Of a stretch of 18,767 bases of DNA, positions 1 to 7,273 are shown one piece after another. The position numbers were made by a program, and so were the translations under genes. The stretch's first letter is position 1. Every line of letters starts with the position of its first letter. Under the pieces are notes generated by a model. That model searched no databases, was not told the origin of the DNA, and was given only the letters and a program-made list of their open reading frames with translations. Source of the stretch: an uncultured Clostridia bacterium (GTDB lineage Bacteria > Bacillota > Clostridia > Christensenellales > Borkfalkiaceae); NCBI GenBank assembly GCA_905235815.1, contig CAJOMT010000011.1, forward strand, positions 1 to 18,767. Direction: 5' to 3'.

Positions 1-905
1 AAGCACATTTTTCCGCTTTAAGACGAGAAAACAAACGGGTTTCAGACCATTATTTATCGACGCTACATTCAAACGAAAAATATCTTTCCGCATTCAACCG
101 CTATAACAGCGCAAAATTCGACCTTAGCAAGGCAAAGTACGTCGGCGACGAAAACGGAATAAAAGACGCGGAAAAAATTATAGAAGAATGTAAAGCCGAA
201 ATGAATTCGATAATGAAACAGATGAATATCGAAAAAGATTGGCTACGCCCTCAATATTCTTGCAATTTATGTAAAGATACGGGCAAACTTCCGAACGGGA
301 AAAAGTGCGTATGCTATAAGAATTTCATTAAAGAACTCATTTTCGAAAGGCTCGGCATAACCGAAAAAGTCTACCCCGATTACTCGTCGTCCGCCGCTTT
401 GAAAGATAACAATTTAGACGTTATTTACGGCAAAACTTCGGGATATATAGAAAAATTTCCTTCGGGCGCAAAGTCGCCGTTCGTAATATCCGGCAGCGTA
501 GGCGTCGGAAAAAGTCATCTCGCCTATGCAATAGCGGGAAAAATATCCGAAAAGGGCTACAACGTGATAACCCTTACCGCTTACGAACTCCATTCGATAT
601 TCACCAAATACGCTTCCGCTCCGTTTTCGGAAAGGGATTCATATCTCGAAATACTTATGGATTGCGATTTGCTCGTAATTGACGACTTGGGCTGCGAACC
701 CATTATAAACAACGTAAGCAATCAATGCCTTTACGCAATTTTAAGCGAACGGGCGGTAAACGGGTCGCCGATAATCATTACAACTAACCTCGACCACATA
801 CAACTCTCCGAAAGGTACGGCGAATGTCTGTTTTCAAGAATATTCGACAGGCGCTCGGGCGTTGAAATACAGCTTAGCGGCGAAGATTTAAGAATTAAAA
901 AATAA
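1..905 (+). CDS. DnaC/DnaI-like replicative helicase loader, AAA+ ATPase (5' end missing)
   Basis: The frame is open from base 3 through the ATG at 201 to the stop at 903-905, so the gene enters from outside the window; 300 residues are visible and the family is usually about 320-330. A start at 201 would cut off conserved N-terminal sequence. Counted from base 3, a Cys-rich motif (CNLCKDTG then CVC, Cys 87, 90, 102, 104) is followed by Walker A GSVGVGKS (about 164-171), Walker B LLVIDDLG (about 223-230), a sensor-type ITTN and a probable Arg finger in SRIFDRR near the C-terminus. This is the layout of Firmicutes helicase loaders that help place the DnaB-type helicase at the origin or at restart sites. 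A DnaD-type gene is often found just upstream in Clostridia, but that cannot be seen here. Family assignment is firm; the exact role (DnaI versus a phage-like DnaC) is inferred. Confidence 0.88.
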   Translation, partial: AHFSALRRENKRVSDHYLSTLHSNEKYLSAFNRYNSAKFDLSKAKYVGDENGIKDAEKIIEECKAEMNSIMKQMNIEKDWLRPQYSCNLCKDTGKLPNGKKCVCYKNFIKELIFERLGITEKVYPDYSSSAALKDNNLDVIYGKTSGYIEKFPSGAKSPFVISGSVGVGKSHLAYAIAGKISEKGYNVITLTAYELHSIFTKYASAPFSERDSYLEILMDCDLLVIDDLGCEPIINNVSNQCLYAILSERAVNGSPIIITTNLDHIQLSERYGECLFSRIFDRRSGVEIQLSGEDLRIKK

Positions 906-918
906 ATTTAAAAGCAAA

Positions 919-956
919 AACGAGGCTTTCGCTTGTGAGCGAAAGCCTCGTTTTTT
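919..956. terminator. Bidirectional intrinsic terminator
   Basis: A 13-bp perfect stem (921-933 with 938-950, loop TGTG) is followed by six T on the + strand and preceded by five A, which become a U-tract on the minus strand. It can end both the helicase-loader transcript (+) and the proS-lysR operon (-), 47 bases past the lysR stop. Confidence 0.93.
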
Positions 957-997
957 ATTCATAAGTCCTTCTATAAGTCGATTATTGGCGAATTTTG

Positions 998-1903
998 TCA
1001 TTTGCTGAGCACGCTCTCGTCGTCTAAAAGTCTTAAAAATTCTTTGACCGCAAACGTGTGAGACGAAGCGTCTTTATTGACTATTACGCCTATTGCTCTG
1101 AGCGGCAACGCCGGCGCAACTTTAATTTCAAAGAGTTCGTGCTTTTCGAGAGGATCGAGTATGAACCGTCTCGGAACGCATGCGATACCCATTCCGTTTT
1201 TAGCCATTTCGACGAGCAGTTCCACCGAGCCGATTTCAAATTCGGGAACTATATTTACGTTCATCGAATCCAAGAAATTTATTATCTCTTTCGTGGTATT
1301 CGTAGCGTTATCGAGCATAAGTATCGGATAATTCGGCATATCGCGCAAATCGATGACCTTGTCGAATAAATTTTCGTATTTTTTGGACGCTACGAATATA
1401 TCTTCCATCATACCCGTTTGTCCGGTTAAAGCGACGTCCTTATCGTATATCGGAAGATTTACGAAACCCACGTCCGCTTTGCCCGTTTTTATGGCTTCGA
1501 GCGCCTCTTTCGTGGTACTATCCTTAAAAGTTATGTTGACGTTCGGATATAAGTCGTGATATTTTTTTACATACGGCAGCAAGAAGTGCGTTACAACGGT
1601 AGACGCTGCGCTGATAACGAGCGAGCCGGTAGCAATATTCTTGATTTCCTTGAATTTGTCCTCTGCGCTATCCAACATCTTGATAGCCTTTTCTACGATT
1701 TCGAATATTTGCTTTCCGCCGGAGTCCGTAAGTTCCATTCCCCTGCTTACCCTATTGAAAAGTTTTCCGCCGAGTTGCGTTTCAAGTTGCTTTATCGCTT
1801 GCGATACGGCAGGTTGAGAAATATATAATTCCTCCGCCGCTTTCGTCAAACTCCCGACTTTCGCCACGGTGTAAAACACTCTGTACAGATCAAGATCGAC
1901 CAT
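998..1903 (-). CDS. LysR-family transcriptional regulator
   Basis: 301 residues, the usual LysR length. Residues 1-60 form the winged helix-turn-helix (SLTKAAEELYISQPAVSQAI, then the wing with FNRVSRGMELTDSG). From about residue 90 the protein matches the two-lobed periplasmic-binding-protein-like effector domain (GSLVISAAST..., and near the end GMGIACVPRR). It is the last gene of the proS operon. A strong ribosome site, AGGAGGG at 1907-1913, lies 3 bases before the ATG and overlaps the mnmE stop codon, so translation is probably coupled to mnmE. LysR regulators usually sit divergent to a target gene; this one does not, so the regulon and ligand cannot be guessed from context. Family sure, target unknown. 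Confidence 0.93.
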   Translation of the reverse strand: MVDLDLYRVFYTVAKVGSLTKAAEELYISQPAVSQAIKQLETQLGGKLFNRVSRGMELTDSGGKQIFEIVEKAIKMLDSAEDKFKEIKNIATGSLVISAASTVVTHFLLPYVKKYHDLYPNVNITFKDSTTKEALEAIKTGKADVGFVNLPIYDKDVALTGQTGMMEDIFVASKKYENLFDKVIDLRDMPNYPILMLDNATNTTKEIINFLDSMNVNIVPEFEIGSVELLVEMAKNGMGIACVPRRFILDPLEKHELFEIKVAPALPLRAIGVIVNKDASSHTFAVKEFLRLLDDESVLSK

Positions 1904-1911
1904 ATTCCCTC

Positions 1912-3255
1912 CTATTTGCCAACGCAGAACTTATCGAAAATCTCATCGATAATATTCTCGTTTGCCGTTTCTCCGCTCACTTCTCCCAAATAATCCCACG
2001 CAGTCTTTAAGTCGAGTGCGGTGAGTTCGAGTGTGTTTGCGGAAAAATTTTCCTTTGCGTTTATCAATATTTCATCCGCCTTTTTCAAGGCTACGTAATG
2101 CCTCTCTTCCGTTAAAAAGTCCCCGCCGAGGTCGATTTCTCCGCCACAAGCCTTTTCGTAGAGCATATTTTTAAGTTCTTCGAAATTTTGTCCCGTAAGA
2201 GCCGATATTTTTATGTCGACGTTTAAAGATGCGTCGCCCTCGTCGATTTTATTGGCGACCAAAATTCTGTTAAGTCCCTCGGTGTCTTTTAAAATTTCGG
2301 CGTCCTCGCCCGTTAGCGGCTTGGAACCGTCTAAAACCACGAGGCACACGTCACTGCTGTTCATAACCTTTTTGGCTCGCTCTATTCCAACTTTTTCTAT
2401 TTCGTCCGCACCTTGCCTTATTCCGGCGGTATCGCTTAATATAAACCTTATTCCGTTTATATCTATTTCGCCCTCGACTACATCCCTCGTCGTTCCTGCG
2501 ACCGACGATACTATCGCCTTATCGTAGTCGAGCAATCTGTTGAGAATAGAACTCTTACCCGTGTTAGGTCTGCCGAGCAAAGAAACTTTAACGCCTTGCT
2601 TTATTATTCTGCCTTTGCCGTATCTTTTAAGAATTTCGGAAATAGCGGCTTCGGCTTTTTCGATAGCCTTTATTATTTCGTCCGCATTGTCCTCGACTAC
2701 GTCCTCTTCGGGGTAGTCTATGCCGGCGTCAATATATGCGAGAGCATAAGTTATATCGGCTTGTATCGCCTTTACGCTTGCGGTAAGTTTTTCTCTGTAA
2801 AGATAATATCCCGCTTTGACTTCGCCGACGCTTTCGCTGTTTATCATATCGATAAGCCCTTCGCACGAAGAAAGGCTCATTTTTCCGTTTAAAAACGCAC
2901 GTTTCGTATATTCGCCCTTATTTGCCGGCCTTGCGCCGAGCGAATAGGCTTTTTTAAGAATTCCCCTCGTTATGGCAATTCCGCCGTGGCAATGAAACTC
3001 TATGACGTCCTCGCCCGTAAAACTGTTAGGCGCCTTGAAATAAACGCACATACCGAAGTCGCCGAAACCTTCGCCGGCAATCTCCCCTACGTACATTTTA
3101 TACGGCTCGAAATCCTTTACCGCAATTTTTTTGAGAGGCTTAAACATCTGTTCGGCAATCTCTGACGCCTTGTCGCCGCTAATTCTTATAACCGCCACTC
3201 CGCCTACGCCTACGGCGGTAGAAAGTGCGGCTATAGTCTCGTTATCTGCATTCAT
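1912..3255 (-). CDS. mnmE: tRNA modification GTPase MnmE (TrmE)
   Basis: MnmE works with MnmG to put the 5-carboxymethylaminomethyl group on U34 of certain tRNAs, using a folate-derived carbon. The N-terminal folate-binding domain (about 1-115), helical domain and inserted G domain are all visible: G1 GRPNTGKS (228-235), G2 TTRD (255-258), G3 DTAG (275-278), G4 NKID (about 336), and the C-terminal CVGK motif with the functional Cys (444-447). I place the start at ATG 3255 (447 residues); a TTG one codon earlier is possible but less likely. The ATG overlaps the TGA of the preceding gene by one base (TGATG), and no strong ribosome site precedes it, which suggests termination-reinitiation. mnmE is commonly next to mnmG near the replication origin in Firmicutes; here it is in a proS operon without mnmG. 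Confidence 0.97.
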   Translation of the reverse strand: MNADNETIAALSTAVGVGGVAVIRISGDKASEIAEQMFKPLKKIAVKDFEPYKMYVGEIAGEGFGDFGMCVYFKAPNSFTGEDVIEFHCHGGIAITRGILKKAYSLGARPANKGEYTKRAFLNGKMSLSSCEGLIDMINSESVGEVKAGYYLYREKLTASVKAIQADITYALAYIDAGIDYPEEDVVEDNADEIIKAIEKAEAAISEILKRYGKGRIIKQGVKVSLLGRPNTGKSSILNRLLDYDKAIVSSVAGTTRDVVEGEIDINGIRFILSDTAGIRQGADEIEKVGIERAKKVMNSSDVCLVVLDGSKPLTGEDAEILKDTEGLNRILVANKIDEGDASLNVDIKISALTGQNFEELKNMLYEKACGGEIDLGGDFLTEERHYVALKKADEILINAKENFSANTLELTALDLKTAWDYLGEVSGETANENIIDEIFDKFCVGK

Positions 3256-4169
3256 CAAAACAAATCGTCGTCCTTATCGTTCGAATTTTTATACGGATCG
3301 GAATACGTATAGTCGGAATTATTTCCGCCGAAACCGTTGCCTTTACTATCCGTGAACGGGTCGTCGGAATTGTCCGAAAATTCGGCAAACGGATCGCTGT
3401 CAGGGCTTGCGTTGTTCTCCTCGCTACGTTCATTCGTGCCGCCTCTATCCTGGCCGTATACCCCGAACGGTCCGTAGTATCTACTGTATTCGCCCATTTT
3501 GTCCTTCAAATAATCTTTGTAATTTACTCGCTCTCTGTTTCTCAAAGTAAAGAGGAATATAGAGAATAACAAATCCGTTCCGAATAAGACGCTCACCGCT
3601 AAGGCAATTATTGAATATCTCAGTGCAAGTTTCGGCGCATACGCACGGTATACGTTCATAAATATGAATATACTTGCAACCGTAAATACCAAGCTCGCAA
3701 AATACGTCATATACGACGCTACCAAAGTAAGTTTGGTGCTAACGATATATTCTTCCGTTATAACAACGGTCTTATCTTGAATAGTTAAAATTTTGGAAAG
3801 CGTCGGGATAGTCGCAGTTACGTCCGTTATTATTGCAAAAACTACCATAACTGCCGAAGAAATTATCGCAATATACGACCATACGGCGTTTCTTTTAGCA
3901 GATTGGACGGTATCGTCTTGCAGTTTTCCGAGCAAATAAAAACATGCGCACGGCACGAATGCAAGCCATAAATTTTTAAGACCACGCCTCTTTGCCATTT
4001 TGTATATTGCAATGCCTCTTAGCATATACAGCACCAAATATGAGATAATTTCTGACGCCACAGTCACAAAGAATAAAAACAAAATGCCTTCTGCATTAAA
4101 TTGATAGCCGGATATCTCCGCAATAAAGTAATTTGCGTAAATTGTGTTTTCAAAAATACTATAAAACAC
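3255..4169 (-). CDS. Unknown multi-pass membrane protein with acidic SDPF/SDPY tail
   Basis: I do not recognise a named family. The start is a GTG at 4169, with AGAGGTG at 4174-4180 as ribosome site, 15 bases after the stop of the CPBP protease gene. About five membrane segments are visible (roughly 27-50, 66-82, 96-116, 146-171, 183-208). After the second segment begins comes GKLQDDTVQSAKRN; before it is KMAKRRGLKNLWLAFVPCA, a basic loop plus W-L-A-F-V-P pattern that I associate with small clostridial membrane proteins. Residues 209-304 form a hydrophilic, probably disordered tail rich in D, S, N and G, with three spaced motifs: SDPF (258-261), DDPF (269-272) and SDPY (290-293). The tail ends in DKDDDLF. 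Co-transcription with proS, CPBP and mnmE is likely, but no function follows from that. Confidence 0.85.
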   Translation of the reverse strand: MFYSIFENTIYANYFIAEISGYQFNAEGILFLFFVTVASEIISYLVLYMLRGIAIYKMAKRRGLKNLWLAFVPCACFYLLGKLQDDTVQSAKRNAVWSYIAIISSAVMVVFAIITDVTATIPTLSKILTIQDKTVVITEEYIVSTKLTLVASYMTYFASLVFTVASIFIFMNVYRAYAPKLALRYSIIALAVSVLFGTDLLFSIFLFTLRNRERVNYKDYLKDKMGEYSRYYGPFGVYGQDRGGTNERSEENNASPDSDPFAEFSDNSDDPFTDSKGNGFGGNNSDYTYSDPYKNSNDKDDDLF

Positions 4170-4184
4170 GTTTCACCTCTAAAA

Positions 4185-5300
4185 CTAAATAAATATTAAA
4201 ACTATCGCCGCCAGCAACCCTACGCATATCGCCGCTATTGACAATACCTTCGGCGCTTTTGCGTTCAGTTTTCTGAACTCGCCGTTTATAAAAAATCTTC
4301 TTTCGTCGTACTCTCTTTTGGATTTAAGTTCCGCCCTTTCGATATCCGGTTTATATGATAAGCCGTTACTGTCCGCAAGTAGGTAAAACTCCCTCTTTTC
4401 ATAGGGCGGTATTCTGATTTTTTCGCCTTTTTCTTTTGCGATTTTATTCTTTAACGCAAGTTTTCCAAAGTATAAAACGCTTACAATCAAACACACGATG
4501 CCGATAATTATACAAGCCATATTGGTTACCGTTTTAACGCTAAAACCCCAATCGCTCGACACTAAATCGTAGGTTATAAGCAGTTGGAAAATGCTCGAAT
4601 AAAAATTGTTGAATGCGTGCATTATGCTTCCGAGCAGCCAATTCTTCGTGATGATTACCACGGCTCCGATCGCAAGTCCTCCGATAAACTGCAAGAGCAT
4701 CTGACTGAAACTTCCGTGCATAAACGAAAACATTACAGCTGAAATTATTACTGCGGCGACCGAGCCGAACTCCTCAAGCCCACGCATTATGATACCCCGA
4801 AACAGCATTTCCTCGATTATTGCCGGCATCAATATTATAAGTCCGACGTAAACCAAAGCGTAGAACCCCGAAAATTTGGAATAATTTATATCGGAATATC
4901 CGTATTCGCCGAGCAATACTTCCGAATCTTTAGCAAGTTCGAGATGAACGAAATAAAACGTCATCATCACGCCCATTACCAAAATGATACTCATCAGAAT
5001 TTGCACGAAATCGAACTTGGCCACGTATCCGCCGCCGCTGAACGGGTTTGCCCTTCTTATTTTACACCAAATTATCGCAACGCCGAAAATTATCAGTTGC
5101 GACAACACGACGTTTACGATCATATACGCAAAAAAGTCTGCGCTATACAGATCGTATAAAACGTCCCTGAATATCACAGATATTGCGAGCGGAATGAGTT
5201 CGAACGCCGCCAATACGACGATAAACGACAGTCCGCTGTCAAATGCGTTGAATCTGTTGGGATTGTATGAATACGGATATGCCGTAATTCTCTTATTCAT
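4185..5300 (-). CDS. CPBP-family intramembrane metalloprotease with extra C-terminal membrane helix
   Basis: CPBP (Abi/Rce1-like) proteins are membrane-embedded proteases. All three signature motifs are present: EEMLFR (Glu163, Glu164, Arg168), FSFMH (Phe191 to His195) and HAFNN (His228 to Asn232), so the enzyme is probably active. The N-terminus begins with about 20 hydrophilic residues (Tyr/Asn-rich), then several helices (about 23-45, 58-80, 97-118, 146-160, 180-218, 258-280). Unusual is the continuation past the core: a charged cytosolic-looking stretch of about 70 residues (283-350) and a last hydrophobic helix at 351-371. The ATG at 5300 is 5 bases after the proS stop and I see no ribosome site, so translation probably depends on proS. 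Bacterial members act in bacteriocin immunity, protein sorting or peptide processing; which applies here is unknown. Confidence 0.93.
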   Translation of the reverse strand: MNKRITAYPYSYNPNRFNAFDSGLSFIVVLAAFELIPLAISVIFRDVLYDLYSADFFAYMIVNVVLSQLIIFGVAIIWCKIRRANPFSGGGYVAKFDFVQILMSIILVMGVMMTFYFVHLELAKDSEVLLGEYGYSDINYSKFSGFYALVYVGLIILMPAIIEEMLFRGIIMRGLEEFGSVAAVIISAVMFSFMHGSFSQMLLQFIGGLAIGAVVIITKNWLLGSIMHAFNNFYSSIFQLLITYDLVSSDWGFSVKTVTNMACIIIGIVCLIVSVLYFGKLALKNKIAKEKGEKIRIPPYEKREFYLLADSNGLSYKPDIERAELKSKREYDERRFFINGEFRKLNAKAPKVLSIAAICVGLLAAIVLIFI

Positions 5301-5305
5301 ATTGT

Positions 5306-7048
5306 TTAATACGAGTTCGGATTTAAAATGCTTTGGTTAAGCATTTCCTTGACGAGTTCGCCGAGTTTCTCCGCCGCCTCGCCGATTTCAACTTCGGTTT
5401 TAAGCGACTTGTCTCTCGACGAAACCTCGATCACGCCTCTATCAATATTCTTTCTGCTGACGACCGCCCTTAAAGGTATGCCGAATAAATCTGCGTCTGC
5501 AAACATTGCGCCCGCCCTTATATCTCTGTCGTCATACAACACTTCGACGCCTTTATCTCCGAGTTCTTTATAGAGTTTATTCGCTACCTCTTTTATCTCT
5601 CCGTCCTCAGACTGTATGCAACATATCTCAATCTGCCACGGCGCTATGCTCATCGGCCATATCGGACCGTAAGCGTCGTGCTGTTCTTCGCAAATAGACG
5701 CCGCAAGTCTGCCGACTCCTATGCCGTAGCAACCCATTATCGGGTTCTTTCTGCTGCCGTCGGTATCGACGTAAGTCATATTCATAGCCTTTGTATATTT
5801 CGTTCCGAGTTGGAAAATGTTACCGACTTCTATTCCCCTCTTTATGGAAATAGTCGGTCTCTTGCAGCAAGGACATATTCCGCCCTCAAACGCTTTCGCA
5901 ACGTCTACGTAAGAGACGTCTCCTACGTCCCTTGAAACGTCCAATCCGATAAAATGTTTATCCCTTTCGTTGGCGCCGCAAACAAGTCCCGAAAGCCCTT
6001 TAAGCGACCTATCGAACACGAGTTTTGCGTTGCCTTTGAAGTTTACGGGGCCGATAAACCCTGCCTCGATACCCGAATCCTCGGTTATCTGCGCCGCATG
6101 AATTTCGCTTCCCAAGTAATTTCTGAGTTTGGTTTCGTTTACTTCCAGATCTCCCCTTATGAACACGACGACCAATTCGTCCGTAGCGTTCAATGCGTAA
6201 ACTACCGCCTTACAGAACTTGTCGGGCGTTAAGTTTAACTTCTTCGAGAGAGACTCTATGTCCTTTATATTCGGCGTGTCTATCTTTTCGAGTGCGGCGT
6301 CGGTCTTTTCTCTTTCGCCCGTTATACATTCCGCAACTTCGACGTTCGCCTTGTAATCGCACCCCTCGCCCTCGCATATAGCAAGCGAATCTTCGCCTAT
6401 ATCCGTTAAAAGCATAAACTCGTGCGAGATATTGCCGCCCATCATTCCGCTATCGCTTTTTACCGCTATAACGTTCTTTGCGCCAACTCTTTTGAATATT
6501 CTCTCGTACGCCTTATAGCACTCCTCGTAATATTCGTCGAGGCTTTCTTGAGAAGTGTGGAAAGAATAAGCGTCTTTCATCGTAAATTCTCTCACCCTTA
6601 TAAGTCCGCCGCGCGCTCTCGGTTCGTCTCTGAACTTCGTCTGTATCTGATATATCATAAACGGAAAATCGGTATACGACTTGGCAATATCTTTCGCTAA
6701 ATGCACCGCCGCCTCCTCGTGAGTCATACCGAGTACCATTTTTGCGTTGTTTCTATCCGTAAACCTCGCCATTTCGCTTCCGATAGACGTATATCTCCCC
6801 GATTCTTCCCATAACGACGCAGGCATAACCACGGGGAAAAGCACTTCTTGCCCGCCTATTCTATCCATTTCTTCCCTTAAAATTTCTTCGATTTTACGGG
6901 TTATTCTTTTTGTGGGAGTAAAAAGCGAATAACTGCCCGTGCACATAAATTTCATATATCCGCCCTTCATCATAAGAGCGTGACTGTCTATAACGCAGTC
7001 TTTGGGGGTTTCTTTAAATCTGTATCCGAGTAAATTTCTAACCAGCAT
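5306..7048 (-). CDS. proS: Prolyl-tRNA synthetase, bacterial type with editing domain
   Basis: Charges tRNA-Pro with proline in the cytosol. Class II catalytic motifs are present: THEE (about 109-112), motif 2 with RDEPRARGGL (about 140-149) continuing into REFTMKDAYSFH, and motif 3 GCYGIGVGR (about 440). Between them lies the YbaK-like insertion domain (about 225-385) that removes mischarged alanine; then comes the C-terminal anticodon domain with DDRDIRAGAMFADADLFGIP. I chose ATG 7048 (580 residues) over the upstream ATG at 7063 because GAGGA at 7057-7061 has ideal 8-base spacing to 7048, whereas the upstream ATG has no ribosome site and lies only about 8 bases from the predicted transcript start. 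First gene of the five-gene minus-strand operon. Confidence 0.97.
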   Translation of the reverse strand: MLVRNLLGYRFKETPKDCVIDSHALMMKGGYMKFMCTGSYSLFTPTKRITRKIEEILREEMDRIGGQEVLFPVVMPASLWEESGRYTSIGSEMARFTDRNNAKMVLGMTHEEAAVHLAKDIAKSYTDFPFMIYQIQTKFRDEPRARGGLIRVREFTMKDAYSFHTSQESLDEYYEECYKAYERIFKRVGAKNVIAVKSDSGMMGGNISHEFMLLTDIGEDSLAICEGEGCDYKANVEVAECITGEREKTDAALEKIDTPNIKDIESLSKKLNLTPDKFCKAVVYALNATDELVVVFIRGDLEVNETKLRNYLGSEIHAAQITEDSGIEAGFIGPVNFKGNAKLVFDRSLKGLSGLVCGANERDKHFIGLDVSRDVGDVSYVDVAKAFEGGICPCCKRPTISIKRGIEVGNIFQLGTKYTKAMNMTYVDTDGSRKNPIMGCYGIGVGRLAASICEEQHDAYGPIWPMSIAPWQIEICCIQSEDGEIKEVANKLYKELGDKGVEVLYDDRDIRAGAMFADADLFGIPLRAVVSRKNIDRGVIEVSSRDKSLKTEVEIGEAAEKLGELVKEMLNQSILNPNSY

Positions 7049-7056
7049 ATTATTAT

Positions 7057-7061
7057 TCCTC
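7057..7061 (-). promoter_or_regulatory. Ribosome binding site that decides the proS start
   Basis: GAGGA on the minus strand, 8 bases from the ATG at 7048. It overlaps the alternative ATG at 7063 (ATGAGG), so that upstream codon is better read as part of the ribosome site. Confidence 0.75.
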
Positions 7062-7077
7062 ATATTTATTCACGTTT

Positions 7078-7106
7078 ATTATACCTTTTATTTACGTAAA
7101 TGTAAA
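7078..7106 (-). promoter_or_regulatory. Sigma-A type promoter of the proS operon
   Basis: Minus strand: -35 TTTACA (7101-7106), 17-base spacer, -10 TATAAT (7078-7083). The predicted start is near 7071, giving a leader of only about 23 bases before the proS ATG, too short for a T-box or other riboswitch. Confidence 0.82.
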
Positions 7107-7116
7107 GTGTTATGTG

Positions 7117-7144
7117 AAGTTTTTACGAACATAAAGAAAAACTT
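7117..7144. repeat. Inverted repeat between the divergent proS and tkt promoters
   Basis: AAGTTTTT (7117-7124) and AAAAACTT (7137-7144) form an 8-bp perfect inverted repeat with a 12-base spacer. It sits between the two -35 boxes. It could be an operator, but the sequence is AT-rich and the match may be chance. Confidence 0.3.
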
Positions 7145-7168
7145 TTGCCGATAATGGATTAAATTTAC

Positions 7169-7197
7169 TTGAAAACGAAAGATGACAATGATATAAT
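7169..7197 (+). promoter_or_regulatory. Near-consensus extended -10 promoter of tkt
   Basis: -35 TTGAAA (7169-7174), 17-base spacer, TGA immediately before -10 TATAAT (7192-7197). It matches 11 of 12 hexamer bases plus the TGn extension. It predicts a transcript start near 7204, about 70 bases before the tkt ATG, and proves awkward for any tkt start upstream of 7204. Confidence 0.9.
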
Positions 7198-7208
7198 ATA
7201 TTCGGTTG

Positions 7209-7240
7209 GGTTTCTCGTCGGCACTCTGCCGCACGAAACC
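7209..7240 (+). other. Hairpin at the 5' end of the tkt mRNA leader
   Basis: The outer stem GGTTTC/GAAACC (7209-7214 with 7235-7240) and inner stem CGGCA/TGCCG (7219-7223 with 7227-7231, loop CTC) are separated by a small internal loop. It starts about 5 bases from the predicted transcript start and has no T-run after it, so it is not a terminator. A role in mRNA stability is inferred. Confidence 0.55.
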
Positions 7241-7263
7241 TATAATTCAAAATTAAACTATTC

Positions 7264-7271
7264 GGAGAAAG
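7264..7271 (+). promoter_or_regulatory. Ribosome binding site that decides the tkt start
   Basis: GGAGAAAG before the ATG at 7274, 6 bases from the GGAG core. It supports the 655-residue form of transketolase. Confidence 0.8.
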
Positions 7272-7273
7272 TT

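Noticed and set aside
201..905. Helicase loader as a complete 234-residue gene starting at ATG 201
   Set aside because: The same frame is open to the left edge and the upstream codons read as plausible family sequence, so the gene is longer and cut by the window.
7049..7077. T-box riboswitch in front of proS
   Set aside because: The predicted leader is only about 23 bases, and no T-box sequence is visible upstream.
7169..7273. N-terminal extension of transketolase from a TTG
   Set aside because: It overlaps a near-consensus promoter, lacks a ribosome site and would make the protein longer than the family; the ATG at 7274 has a good ribosome site.
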